Positions 19,501-25,608 of a DNA stretch of 30,536 nucleotides are shown here, one piece after another. Made by a program: the position numbers and the translations under genes. The notes under the pieces are model-generated. The model saw only the letters and a program-made list of their open reading frames with translations, searched no databases and was not told the origin of the DNA. Source of the DNA: a virus; the IMG/VR virus record IMGVR_UViG_3300017751_000128, positions 1-30,536 of that record. One strand, 5' to 3'. Position 1 is the first letter of the stretch. The number at the start of each line of letters is the position of its first letter.

Positions 19501-22500
19501 TTCTAATTTATAAACATTCCAAGTTTGCTGTGTTTTATCTAAAGCTGTCCAAATATAACTATTCGTAGGAATTGTATTTTGTGTAATTAAATCATCATAT
19601 GTTTGAAGACTAATACCAACGTCGGACGGATTAACATATCCAGCTGTTTTAGTATAACTATTTTCTTCATTGAAGTATTTTGTAGGTAAAGGTTTATGGT
19701 CGTAATCTTTTGGCTTGACATATATTGAATTTCTATCTAACCTATAAATTAAACTTGTATCTTGTGGATTAATTCTATCTACTAATTCTATTTGCTGAGG
19801 CTCTTGCCTATACTTAGATTCATCCAATACAAAATCAAATTGTTCATCTCCTGTAGATGCTCCATAACGTCCTGCACGTACTGCCCATTCTTCAAAAAAT
19901 TCTAAACTATCTTTATTTGCACTTCCTAGCTTATCAAATAGTTTTATTAATACATTCTTAGTACCTTTATCCTGAATAGCACCTTGGAAGAATTTGTACT
20001 GACTTACATCGTCGTTAATAATATTTTCAAGATACTTTCTTTTTTGATATCCTGTCGCATGCTGTGCAAGTTTTTGTTGTTCAATATCAAAGTTATCTGA
20101 ATCTAGATCATAAAAGTCTGAAAATTGTTTTGCTTTGTAATCAAAATTAGGTAAAAGTTTTTGTTCAGGTTTTTCATCTAGTAATACCCAACCTGTATCA
20201 TTAAATAATTGCGTTCCTGTTACATTTGTTGTTGCAACATAAAAATATTGTTTATATTTTATAAGCGACCCTATTTTATAATCTTGGTATGGTAACCATT
20301 CTGTAACAACAGCATCATCAAAAATAAAGCCTGGAATATTATACGATCCGTTCCAGTCGTCTGAACGATATCCTTTTACTTTTATTCTTTCTTGTCTATA
20401 TCCTTGAGCTCTATTATAGATTACATCTCCAAATACAGTTTTATTATCAATAATAACTGCATGCTCGTGTTGAACTAAAGGAATTTTTAAATGATATATT
20501 CCATCATTAGTATTTTTTACAAATATTCCAAAATCGTTAGTATTATCTCTTTCTGTGGTAGCAAAATCTGCTAGTAATCTTTTTCCATCTGCTTTTAATA
20601 AACTATAATCATAAAAATTATCATATATATCATCTACTACATTAAATGGTTTACTAAATTCAATATTTCTAGCACTAGGACTTACAGTAAGTATAGTTCC
20701 GTTATCCCAAGATTGTGTTGTCCAGAATAAAAATTCTTTAGCACTAAGTCTCCAATTTTCAACTTCCTCAATTTCTTTATTGAAGGTATCAAATTTAAAT
20801 CCTGATCTTATAAGATATTCCTGATATCCCATCATAAGATCTACAACTTCTTGTTTTTCACTAAACAATGTACCATATGGCATTTCTTGTACAACAGTTT
20901 CAAAATTAGTAGACAGATAAGCTGTTGCTCCTCCTTCTTCAGGAAGTTCTGGCAACTTTTGATAATTATCTTGATTAAAACTATCACCTGCTGTATGACT
21001 TATCTTAACTCTATAATAGTTGTCTGATACTTCTACAATTTGGCCAGGTTCATAACTTTTTCCTTCTGTCCATGTTAAGAAGTTTTCACTAACTCCGCCA
21101 ACATTGATTACTCTGTCGCTATTTTTCCGTCTTACTGGATAATATTTAAATACAGGATTATCTTTATCATAACCTTTTACAATATATCCAGATGGAGATA
21201 TTTCAATAATCATACCACTGTAAGATAAAACGTCAGTAGGAATACTTTTAGTTAATTGTATTTTATAGTTTTCTTCTGGAACAAAAACATTTCCTTCATT
21301 TGTAGGAGTTCTAGCATCTAGTATAAGTCTAAATTTGGACTTCTGAGTAAATCCTCCAATCTTTGAAGCTAATTTATTTTCTATGTTTTTAATATTTGAT
21401 TTATATTCAGTAAATCTAAGTGTATCATTACCTGCAAGGTAGCCTTGAATATAGTTAATTATACCCGATGTAAACACTCTTTCACTATCAGTTGCACTGT
21501 TAGGAAATTTTAATTTACTTAATTCAATTCTCTTACTTGTATCTCTGTAAATTAATTCTCCCGCACCATTACGTGCTATCCTACTACGATCAAATGCTAA
21601 ACCAAAAAATTGTGCAGGCTGATTCAAAGCCCAAGATATCATTAAACTGAACGGATAGTGAGAACTTCTTCTCCACGCAGTTTCTACAGGTCCTTCATCA
21701 CCAAACTTAAATTGATTACCATATGTTGTAGTAATATTTCCTCTAGAATAACCTGTTCCACTAGGGGGTATTAAATTACCACTTTCGTCAACAGGGATAT
21801 AATTAAAAATATCTGTATTTTTAAATTTGTTTCTGTATGTTACTTTTGAACCTGCTGTGCCTCTAACAACAGCATTAGCCATATCTTGCCAAAGCAACAA
21901 ATTATTACTTGTATAAGGGGCTGTACCATATTCTGTATCAAACCAATCAGGCTTTTCTTTAAAACCTAATATTTCCCATGGATGGCTATGAGGTCTATCT
22001 GTATTGTAAAAGTCTTTGTATATAGCACGCCAAAAACCAGCTAAGGGTTTGTCATAAGGATCAGATGCCATTCCATAATAATATGTGAACCCATCTCCTG
22101 AACGATAAATCGTATTCGATACATAATCCGGTGTGCCTACAGTCTGTAACCAAACATTAAATTCTGATATCATAGTTTTGGAAACTTGTGTTCTAGAAAA
22201 TCCTGTATTTCTATTTTTGCTGTCTACATAATCTACAATATCTAAAATATTTTCGTCATATGTCTGTTTTATATTATTATAAATTCGTTTTTCTATATCT
22301 AGTAGAAGATTATCTCTAAAGTCGCCAAAACATTTCCACAAACTACCATCATGCCCTTGTAACATTGGTTTTGCTTTTGGATATTCTTCTAATAATTGTG
22401 TATCATTAGTTGCATGACTCATTGCACTATTTGGCATATAAAATAATGTATTAGTTCCTGTAAATAAGTGTGTATGAGTTGCCCCAGTTCCGCCGTTTCT

Positions 22501-25500
22501 TATATCCTCTTGAGATGCCGATACTTCATCTGTAAACAAAGGATAGAACCATCCAAGTTTGCCTTTATATGATTTAGTTGTGGTTGTATCTCTACCATAA
22601 ATTTTCCAAGGGCCTGTTACATCCGTAGGTGTTTTTATGTATGTGTCATCTAAAAATATCTCAGGAGTAAATCTAGGATATAATCCTAATTTTGTAGGTG
22701 TAGGAGGTATCCAGCAACCGTCTGTAGTTTTATATTCATAAACATCTAATATGTCTCCTGCATTAGGAGCGTTTAATAAAGTTAAAAATCCATCAGTACT
22801 AATAGTGTAATCTTCATATAATAAAAGTTGTTTTTCATTAAGGTATGCTAGTACAGCTTTTTCAGATAATTGTGTAAAATCTATTCCGCTTGTTAAACTA
22901 AAAATTGTTTGTGATTGGTCTTCAATAATATGACTTACTTTTGTATCTCCACCATGTGCTAACATATCACTAAAGTAAAAAGGATCACTATTAGTTTTAT
23001 TTGCATTAAGTTCTGTTAGAACTTTATCAACATGTATTTTTTCAGTACCTTCAAATCCTAACTCATTTGCTATTCTTAAAAACTCTCTTTTAAATTTAAG
23101 ATATTCTATACCAGAATATTTAATTGCTTCTATAGAATCATAATCTTTATCTGTCAAGTTGTATAAAGCAAGATTGACCGGACCACTGTGTTGTACAAAT
23201 TTCAAACCAAATTTTGATGCATTTCCTAAATCTCTTAAATTACTTGTTCCAGGAAATATGCCTTCAAATCCATTTACATTATCAACAATGCTGTCAACAT
23301 GGTCTAACACTTCCCCTAATGTAAACGTAGTAACATTTTCATTTTGCGGATTTTTTTCAAAGTTTATTGGAAATTCATAATATCCAACACCTTCTCTTTT
23401 AGGTGAACTAGATGTTGTTTTTAAAACTAGTTTGTCATCTGCTGTTAGTTCTTTATCAAATGTTACATAAGCATACCCGTTGACTCTGTTTATTGTGTAG
23501 TCAATCCCATCTCGTTTACGATTACTATTCACATAAACTTTTATGTCTAAATCATTTAAGTCTCCGCTGTTAGTATAAACGTCGACAATAAAGTTATTTG
23601 TCCTTGCGGTAACTGTTGTTTGTTTAACAACAGGCTGTACTGATTTTGTTGGTGCTTTTGTCCAACCAGAAACATTTGTAAACGTTGTTCTATCAGTATA
23701 CTTTCTTAATAATGCAGTGTCTGTGCTAACAGTGAATACATCTGCAATTTCGTCATATTGATAAGTATCTGCTAATAAATTAAAATCAAAAACAATATCA
23801 CCACTATTTTCGATAGTTCTATAACTTAATGGAAATCCTAATTCTGTATCATTAGCACCTGTGCCAACTTTATAACTAAAAATTTTATTTCCTGCAAACG
23901 TGCTTGACTCTAATGTATTAATCTGTGCTCCTGCATCGTTATACATATCAAATAATGGTTGTTGATTTACTTTAGTCTTATCTTGTGTTTGCTTCCATGT
24001 AGTTCCATTATAATAGAAAATTTTTCCTTTAAAATTACTACCTGCTTTAACTAATACTGTTTCATCAATTAACGGAATTGTATCTGTAGTTTCTTTTAAG
24101 GCAAGCTGTAAATTTCCGTTTTGATTTATAAAATTAACCTCGTATATTTTTCCTGCAACAAAACTGTCTGGGTCTGCTGTGAATAACACACGCATGCCTG
24201 TAACTAATTCTACTCCATCTACAAAGTAACCAACTTGTCCTTCAATATTAGAGAACACATCTGTTGTAACTGTATCAACTAGGTCTACTGATGTCTTTGA
24301 TTGTGTTCCAAAATTGTAAAGTTTTAATCCTGCGTCAAACTCGATAATGGGCCTTGTTGCTCTATATGTTTGGTCTAAAACTGCTGACATATTATTAATT
24401 TCAGCAATATTTTCTATTACACTTTTATGTGTCCATTTATTATATCTTGCCCATTGATTTCCATCCTTGGATGCTCTATTAATTACAATATAGTCTTTTA
24501 GAGAAGCATAAGAAGTAGCATCGCCAAATGGCAGTGACGCAAATCCTTGTGCGTCAAACTCAGTAGATATATCTGACAAATAATCAGCAGTAATAACTAA
24601 GTCTTCTTCAGAAATTAATTTAATTGAATCTCCGACACCTTCGACATACCAATTACCTTCTCCGTATTTGGCTGGTGTAATTTCTCCGTAAAATTTTATC
24701 TTCATGCCATTAGTTAAACTATAACCATTTTGCATAGTGTAAGTTTTTTTACCAATTATATCTGATCCTACATCAAGTTGTGTATTATCTCTAATATCTT
24801 TGATAACAATAAGTCCTGTAGTTTCAATATCGTTATCGTTTGTGTAGTAAAGAAGATCAGGAGCTTCAAGATCTATTTCCCAAGTTATAGACCCTTGTTC
24901 AACTTTCTGTTGGCTTACTCCTTCATTATAAAGGTTTGTATCATCTTCAATACTAGTATTTGTTCTAATACTAAAGGGCATATCAACTGTGTCAATATCA
25001 AAGTTATATGTTTGTCCTCTATATAATGTTAATGTTGGATTACTTACTTTGTTCTCTTCGCTGAAAATATAAGAATTATTATCTACGTTGTCCTGCATCT
25101 TTACTGCAAAAGTACTTGTAATATTCCTTGCAGTGCCATATACTGGAATTTCATCTGGTCCTGCTGGAAGCCAATAATATTCTCTAAAGTTTACAAACTT
25201 GTCCCAATTGATGTGAGGATCCCAAGCGTAATATTCTTGCGAACTATATTTGCTGTGATCTGCATTATCAGCATTTCTAATTTTACTAGAGTTTACATAA
25301 TCTCTATAATCTCTGTAAAATTTAATATTATCCAAACCGTCTGTGATTGTAGTAACAGGTTCTAGCTGATAATTTTCTCTAGTTTTTGTTATATCTGAAA
25401 CATAGTTATCAGATGCTTTGAATGCTTTGGCATCTCTACGACCAATGAATCCATCAACCTTTTCTACAACACCCGGTTGCATTAATTGGTCTAATGTACT

Positions 25501-25608
25501 ACTTAGGAATTTTTTATTTGCTGTGCTTCTAAAATACCTCGGTAGTAGGTCTGATGTTTTTCTTTTGCTATTTCCATTTGTTGGAATTGGGCTTTCATCT
25601 TGTGCCAT
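10534..25608 (-). CDS. Giant multidomain baseplate/tail protein (5,024 aa) in the gp7 position
   Basis: One frame of 15,075 bases fills half the window with no stop or frameshift. It starts in a TAATG overlap with gp6, where T4 has gp7 (1,032 residues). Visible parts, with approximate residues: a Tyr/Trp-rich N-terminus with LLPRYFRSTANKKFLSSTLDQ and DPHINWDKFVNFREYYWLP (1-150); a cupredoxin-like domain (190-270); helical wedge-like regions such as NIINDDVSQYKFFQGAIQDKG (near 1,860); FG-GAP-like propeller blades (near 2,181, 2,234, 2,937, 3,006, 3,061 and 3,160); four W/Y modules resembling CBM5/12 (near 1,513, 1,771, 2,266, 2,875); GSGY repeats (3,590-3,655 and 3,951-4,030); and GDGST modules in the C-terminal 1,000. 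It has no signal peptide or membrane segment. I infer a wedge protein enlarged with surface-exposed beta modules. I recall very large structural proteins in this position in marine T4-like phages, but cannot confirm the length is typical. Confidence 0.8.
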   Translation of the reverse strand: MAQDESPIPTNGNSKRKTSDLLPRYFRSTANKKFLSSTLDQLMQPGVVEKVDGFIGRRDAKAFKASDNYVSDITKTRENYQLEPVTTITDGLDNIKFYRDYRDYVNSSKIRNADNADHSKYSSQEYYAWDPHINWDKFVNFREYYWLPAGPDEIPVYGTARNITSTFAVKMQDNVDNNSYIFSEENKVSNPTLTLYRGQTYNFDIDTVDMPFSIRTNTSIEDDTNLYNEGVSQQKVEQGSITWEIDLEAPDLLYYTNDNDIETTGLIVIKDIRDNTQLDVGSDIIGKKTYTMQNGYSLTNGMKIKFYGEITPAKYGEGNWYVEGVGDSIKLISEEDLVITADYLSDISTEFDAQGFASLPFGDATSYASLKDYIVINRASKDGNQWARYNKWTHKSVIENIAEINNMSAVLDQTYRATRPIIEFDAGLKLYNFGTQSKTSVDLVDTVTTDVFSNIEGQVGYFVDGVELVTGMRVLFTADPDSFVAGKIYEVNFINQNGNLQLALKETTDTIPLIDETVLVKAGSNFKGKIFYYNGTTWKQTQDKTKVNQQPLFDMYNDAGAQINTLESSTFAGNKIFSYKVGTGANDTELGFPLSYRTIENSGDIVFDFNLLADTYQYDEIADVFTVSTDTALLRKYTDRTTFTNVSGWTKAPTKSVQPVVKQTTVTARTNNFIVDVYTNSGDLNDLDIKVYVNSNRKRDGIDYTINRVNGYAYVTFDKELTADDKLVLKTTSSSPKREGVGYYEFPINFEKNPQNENVTTFTLGEVLDHVDSIVDNVNGFEGIFPGTSNLRDLGNASKFGLKFVQHSGPVNLALYNLTDKDYDSIEAIKYSGIEYLKFKREFLRIANELGFEGTEKIHVDKVLTELNANKTNSDPFYFSDMLAHGGDTKVSHIIEDQSQTIFSLTSGIDFTQLSEKAVLAYLNEKQLLLYEDYTISTDGFLTLLNAPNAGDILDVYEYKTTDGCWIPPTPTKLGLYPRFTPEIFLDDTYIKTPTDVTGPWKIYGRDTTTTKSYKGKLGWFYPLFTDEVSASQEDIRNGGTGATHTHLFTGTNTLFYMPNSAMSHATNDTQLLEEYPKAKPMLQGHDGSLWKCFGDFRDNLLLDIEKRIYNNIKQTYDENILDIVDYVDSKNRNTGFSRTQVSKTMISEFNVWLQTVGTPDYVSNTIYRSGDGFTYYYGMASDPYDKPLAGFWRAIYKDFYNTDRPHSHPWEILGFKEKPDWFDTEYGTAPYTSNNLLLWQDMANAVVRGTAGSKVTYRNKFKNTDIFNYIPVDESGNLIPPSGTGYSRGNITTTYGNQFKFGDEGPVETAWRRSSHYPFSLMISWALNQPAQFFGLAFDRSRIARNGAGELIYRDTSKRIELSKLKFPNSATDSERVFTSGIINYIQGYLAGNDTLRFTEYKSNIKNIENKLASKIGGFTQKSKFRLILDARTPTNEGNVFVPEENYKIQLTKSIPTDVLSYSGMIIEISPSGYIVKGYDKDNPVFKYYPVRRKNSDRVINVGGVSENFLTWTEGKSYEPGQIVEVSDNYYRVKISHTAGDSFNQDNYQKLPELPEEGGATAYLSTNFETVVQEMPYGTLFSEKQEVVDLMMGYQEYLIRSGFKFDTFNKEIEEVENWRLSAKEFLFWTTQSWDNGTILTVSPSARNIEFSKPFNVVDDIYDNFYDYSLLKADGKRLLADFATTERDNTNDFGIFVKNTNDGIYHLKIPLVQHEHAVIIDNKTVFGDVIYNRAQGYRQERIKVKGYRSDDWNGSYNIPGFIFDDAVVTEWLPYQDYKIGSLIKYKQYFYVATTNVTGTQLFNDTGWVLLDEKPEQKLLPNFDYKAKQFSDFYDLDSDNFDIEQQKLAQHATGYQKRKYLENIINDDVSQYKFFQGAIQDKGTKNVLIKLFDKLGSANKDSLEFFEEWAVRAGRYGASTGDEQFDFVLDESKYRQEPQQIELVDRINPQDTSLIYRLDRNSIYVKPKDYDHKPLPTKYFNEENSYTKTAGYVNPSDVGISLQTYDDLITQNTIPTNSYIWTALDKTQQTWNVYKLEPTDFRITKVTESQSNKFTITVDKSVFFAKGDIIGINDISDATDGYYKVDSVSLNIITLESTEGEDIEATDDTTEVNGYITQFKQARLPTLALANDSLNVSNQNSTLWVDDDDTGRWIVLKNREIFELKPNIVNTAAGVLDSTEKDFGTAFSVTSNNNRIAITAPKDLNGSVYIYQRPSDNTDFGFLQQIDEQSFLFDSNGGFGQSVAVSPDGKYLAIGSPHASNVKSRLKGDYNKNEPYTQGDIVLYSSQLWKAARDVEADALQTYNNHASNQQAKENDYDSASQQYPEIEYIVRGDYTLGANSDTDHILIRAEKEQFEGTKPGDILTLKWNKYTTTAQAGIEPFNNDSVITESLLNGNHTIVDKVQHIIHIQSALSVPNAGTDITTDTCRATIQYRRTNNENEMTAYIKDVNGAFQGTGKIYADGILIGDYVEVLQITDDYHTGWWYVNVGSTFTSNNLTETNANLVIQDITLENNTVNNPFFSNILDTKQLQNLANPTRASEFGILSHTQGQSNIQVLDSKWWLRTPLTHGNSISIGDKTRVWLNTIRVNGLVQDPSAIGLSSTYINSTEHTVADIWNGYIEVRLTNFDLNGDPFIPNIGDTLTDTATGSTATIAYIERAFATAKIYLKNKSGAWAVGSDFGVNSNATFVQNVPGLGPATRTMGPINSAHMENTISGPIIVIDTGTNIPIVQSGINYLRDLEYWVYTSYSIDGITDSANPPSSINLDWTRVYNIPVVAEGYSTGLSEQGTFAIYEIKGVTYSLIDYFTVPNSADNRQLGTKLRFVQPDSDSYKLYIHAQGDGSEENQGRIYFVNKNSTDDWALSVQKNYRGHFSVSATYFENEYARFGDTVYKANTNLIPGTFDVSQWTAQTSGLDLLGYVPNDTNFSLVESTLEQNNLETFGSDFDVSNDGEVLIANSVYTSVYEIQQDGVTLGIDSSIANRKVVVYRLNGTNYEYSQILEPFNLTEDFGSTIAVSADGRKIAVGAPFNSDVVDDGGAVYLYIQSGDTFVYSQTLRPIDTKPNVQFGTKLDFDGDTLAVASRGGTMVSSTSFDTYKELKENELYVLDPLSGLNPTATSFDNNSSKFQTVDTGSGVVTIYETINNTLLYSQNFTYNLDTQDFGNRLLVSKNHVYIGLPKQQVPESSILDKGLVAEYRKPADMKSWTITRTPILPADTSKFKGLYLYNKDTNSLLTYLDYIDPIQGKIAGPAEQELSFKTSYDPARYTVSTDTTITADTLNYISDEWIGKLWWDIDSAKFINHHQGTISEATANFNTLFPGNSVEVYEWVESTLLPSEWDNLVGTEAGIARGVSGTSKYGDSVYSVRRRYNKNSETFTNYYYYWVFNKSTLPNVPDRITTCSDVINYITVPADMGYRFVAMLGADRYAIYNCASFIEDKDTAISFNWWTIDNQEQPTHLEYQLISDGLETSIPNSEIEQKWFDSLVGFDRNDRPVPDIGLPIKLRYGALNEPRQSWFINRTEARKQFIERTNNTLSKVLIVDEFDLSKLTGFDPQPTLATGIYDTTADTFGEIGFVSIARVKPASLTLEVENGVIINVIINDPGQGYINEPTYVISDKEGSGCELKLNIDDNGKVSSVDIINGGRDYTNNVSITVRKFAVLVKNDETINNKWAVYQWDGVEYLRTFTQSYDINLYWEYKDWYAISYNQFTFINHTLDASYQIYALNDQIGDIVKINNVGTGGWLLLKKIAELETQDYTLAYETIGRENGTIGFKNSLYDVNASNTAFDGASFDKIFYDTEPNTEFRKILEILKADIFVDNLAVHWNELFFASVRYVFTEQPNVDWAFKTSFVKAKHNIGELEQKVTFQNDSLPSYQDYVEEMKPYKTKIREYLSSYEKIDPANNVITDFDLAPYYNEDEGKIVPQSVKVIDGEIIEGTSDLQNYPSKHWLDNLGYQIKSLSIADAGSGYLVAPKIIISGGGGTGAKAEAFIGNGRVTSVKVTNAGSGYLTAPTIQIVGTTSDDGSVARLSAILGEGKSKTAHIRCKFDRVTGTYLFQTLNETQTFTSTLDQQIFDLKWPMQLKSTQITVTVDGLESLRSEYTFSNVTTDTKGFTRSNGRITFTNSLAQNKTVTITYNKAPELLQAQDRINLYYNPTSGMYGNDLSQLLDGIDYGGVEVSSFSFGSGSGWDSDEWFTTTYDTFDTTFEDEIFQIGDDSTRVLNFASPLVSGMIYNVYKNGVRIDDPNFGTANPVTNINAVMQSITGAGQTGVALYDDDSILADTVLLDEEIIPTTLNDVLVFRKSTSDGSFLPDPRSYDTVLTGGDFAFTQARGINPEEIIIDGDDFVSPTTSKGPEEQVPGQVLDSVNIRVFSRPKDGGSTLSSNSYRTDGVTGNYNFGIQPQNKEGLFVKLNEVLQSQSSYTVNYKTKTVSFKTIPSANQDVNIVSISGNGKNAIEQSEFRGDGSTNAFVTKIHYSTDLDYYATVNGVAVESVLTSSGDSTDQDPKAMIVFGSAPPDNSVISYAIYTSIDSFSKIETTEFIGDGSTKIFTLDKTPYSSLPNSHNVIVKLDNTILNPGYNQSFNCTLAQREYFLEVWQAPIGSFQDKDILILLNGKELTIAVEYNLRPANSSIILEPGIGREGDILEVYIRTDGDYAFGDVQLINSNLTWVDSGANLLLNTAPADGQKLTVYTFNKHDSMDFERQNFDVIARSTITVGTDDHIQFNHIKAGLIKLRYPAIDAQYVWLTINGVLQTPSVDYKLTDDRNFVKYNGSFADDDVIEVLQFSSQGEIQSNFGFSQFKDILNRNIYKRLGDTAPLKLAKDLLTLDKEILLDDASSISTPDKNSSMPGILFINGERIEYLIKQGNVLRQIQRGTLGTGAPAVHEAGSDVYNQGPTQTAPYADQTIIDEQTGDGSTAVFPLGFTPKSVNEFEIFVAGKRLRKNAIQMFNPALDQDSPEADETAPAEFSVDGTTASVTLLNTPAVNAKIKIVRRQGKRWSDPGISLNDAKSLVARFFKAEKVELPK
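11978..12240 (-). repeat. Two 23-base near-identical repeats exactly 240 bases apart
   Basis: The segments 11978-12000 and 12218-12240 differ at one base and are offset by exactly 240 bases (80 codons). They encode EF(I/R)GDGST at the head of two consecutive beta modules of the giant protein. A diverged third module (TGDGSTAVF) starts near 10890. The spacing shows tandem duplication of an 80-residue unit. Confidence 0.7.
13561..13745 (-). repeat. GSGY repeat pair in the giant protein
   Basis: Two adjacent units encode ADAGSGYLVAPKIIISGGGG and TNAGSGYLTAPTIQIVG, separated by an AKAEAFIGNGRVTSVKV linker. This unit recurs in diverged form at 14655-14825. I recall such GSGY...P.I.I repeats in many large marine phage structural proteins, probably as short beta-solenoid or beta-sandwich stalk units. 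Confidence 0.65.
14655..14825 (-). repeat. Diverged GSGY-type repeat pair in the giant protein
   Basis: NDPGQGYINEPTYVISDKEG, then DNGKVSSVDIINGG, then RDYTNNVSITV follow the same pattern as the pair at 13561-13745: an (S/G)GY turn, a Pro-strand, an NGKV-turn and a second G-x-x-Y turn. They lie about 360 residues before the clearer pair. Confidence 0.5.
16080..16800 (-). repeat. FG-GAP-like propeller blades (second group, four)
   Basis: Four units in the giant protein carry FGS/FGT/FGN followed by a strand and a turn: TFGSDFDVSNDGEVLIAN, EDFGSTIAVSADGRKIAVGAP, VQFGTKLDFDGDTLAVAS and QDFGNRLLVSKNHVYIGLP. Each is followed by a VY-x-Y or LYVL strand. This is the pattern of integrin-type FG-GAP beta-propeller repeats. 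Confidence 0.6.
18830..19070 (-). repeat. FG-GAP-like propeller blades (first group, two)
   Basis: Two units read DFGTAFSVTSNNNRIAITAP, followed by GSVYIYQR, and GGFGQSVAVSPDGKYLAIGSP. They match the four blades at 16080-16800 but lie about 670 residues earlier in the protein. The six may form one propeller interrupted by a large insertion. Confidence 0.6.

Noticed and set aside
10534-25608. Idea that the giant gene is an artefact of a missed stop or assembly join
   Set aside because: The frame is continuous, module order is coherent, composition is even and its start and stop junctions are typical of neighbouring genes. I see no internal repeat long enough to cause a join.
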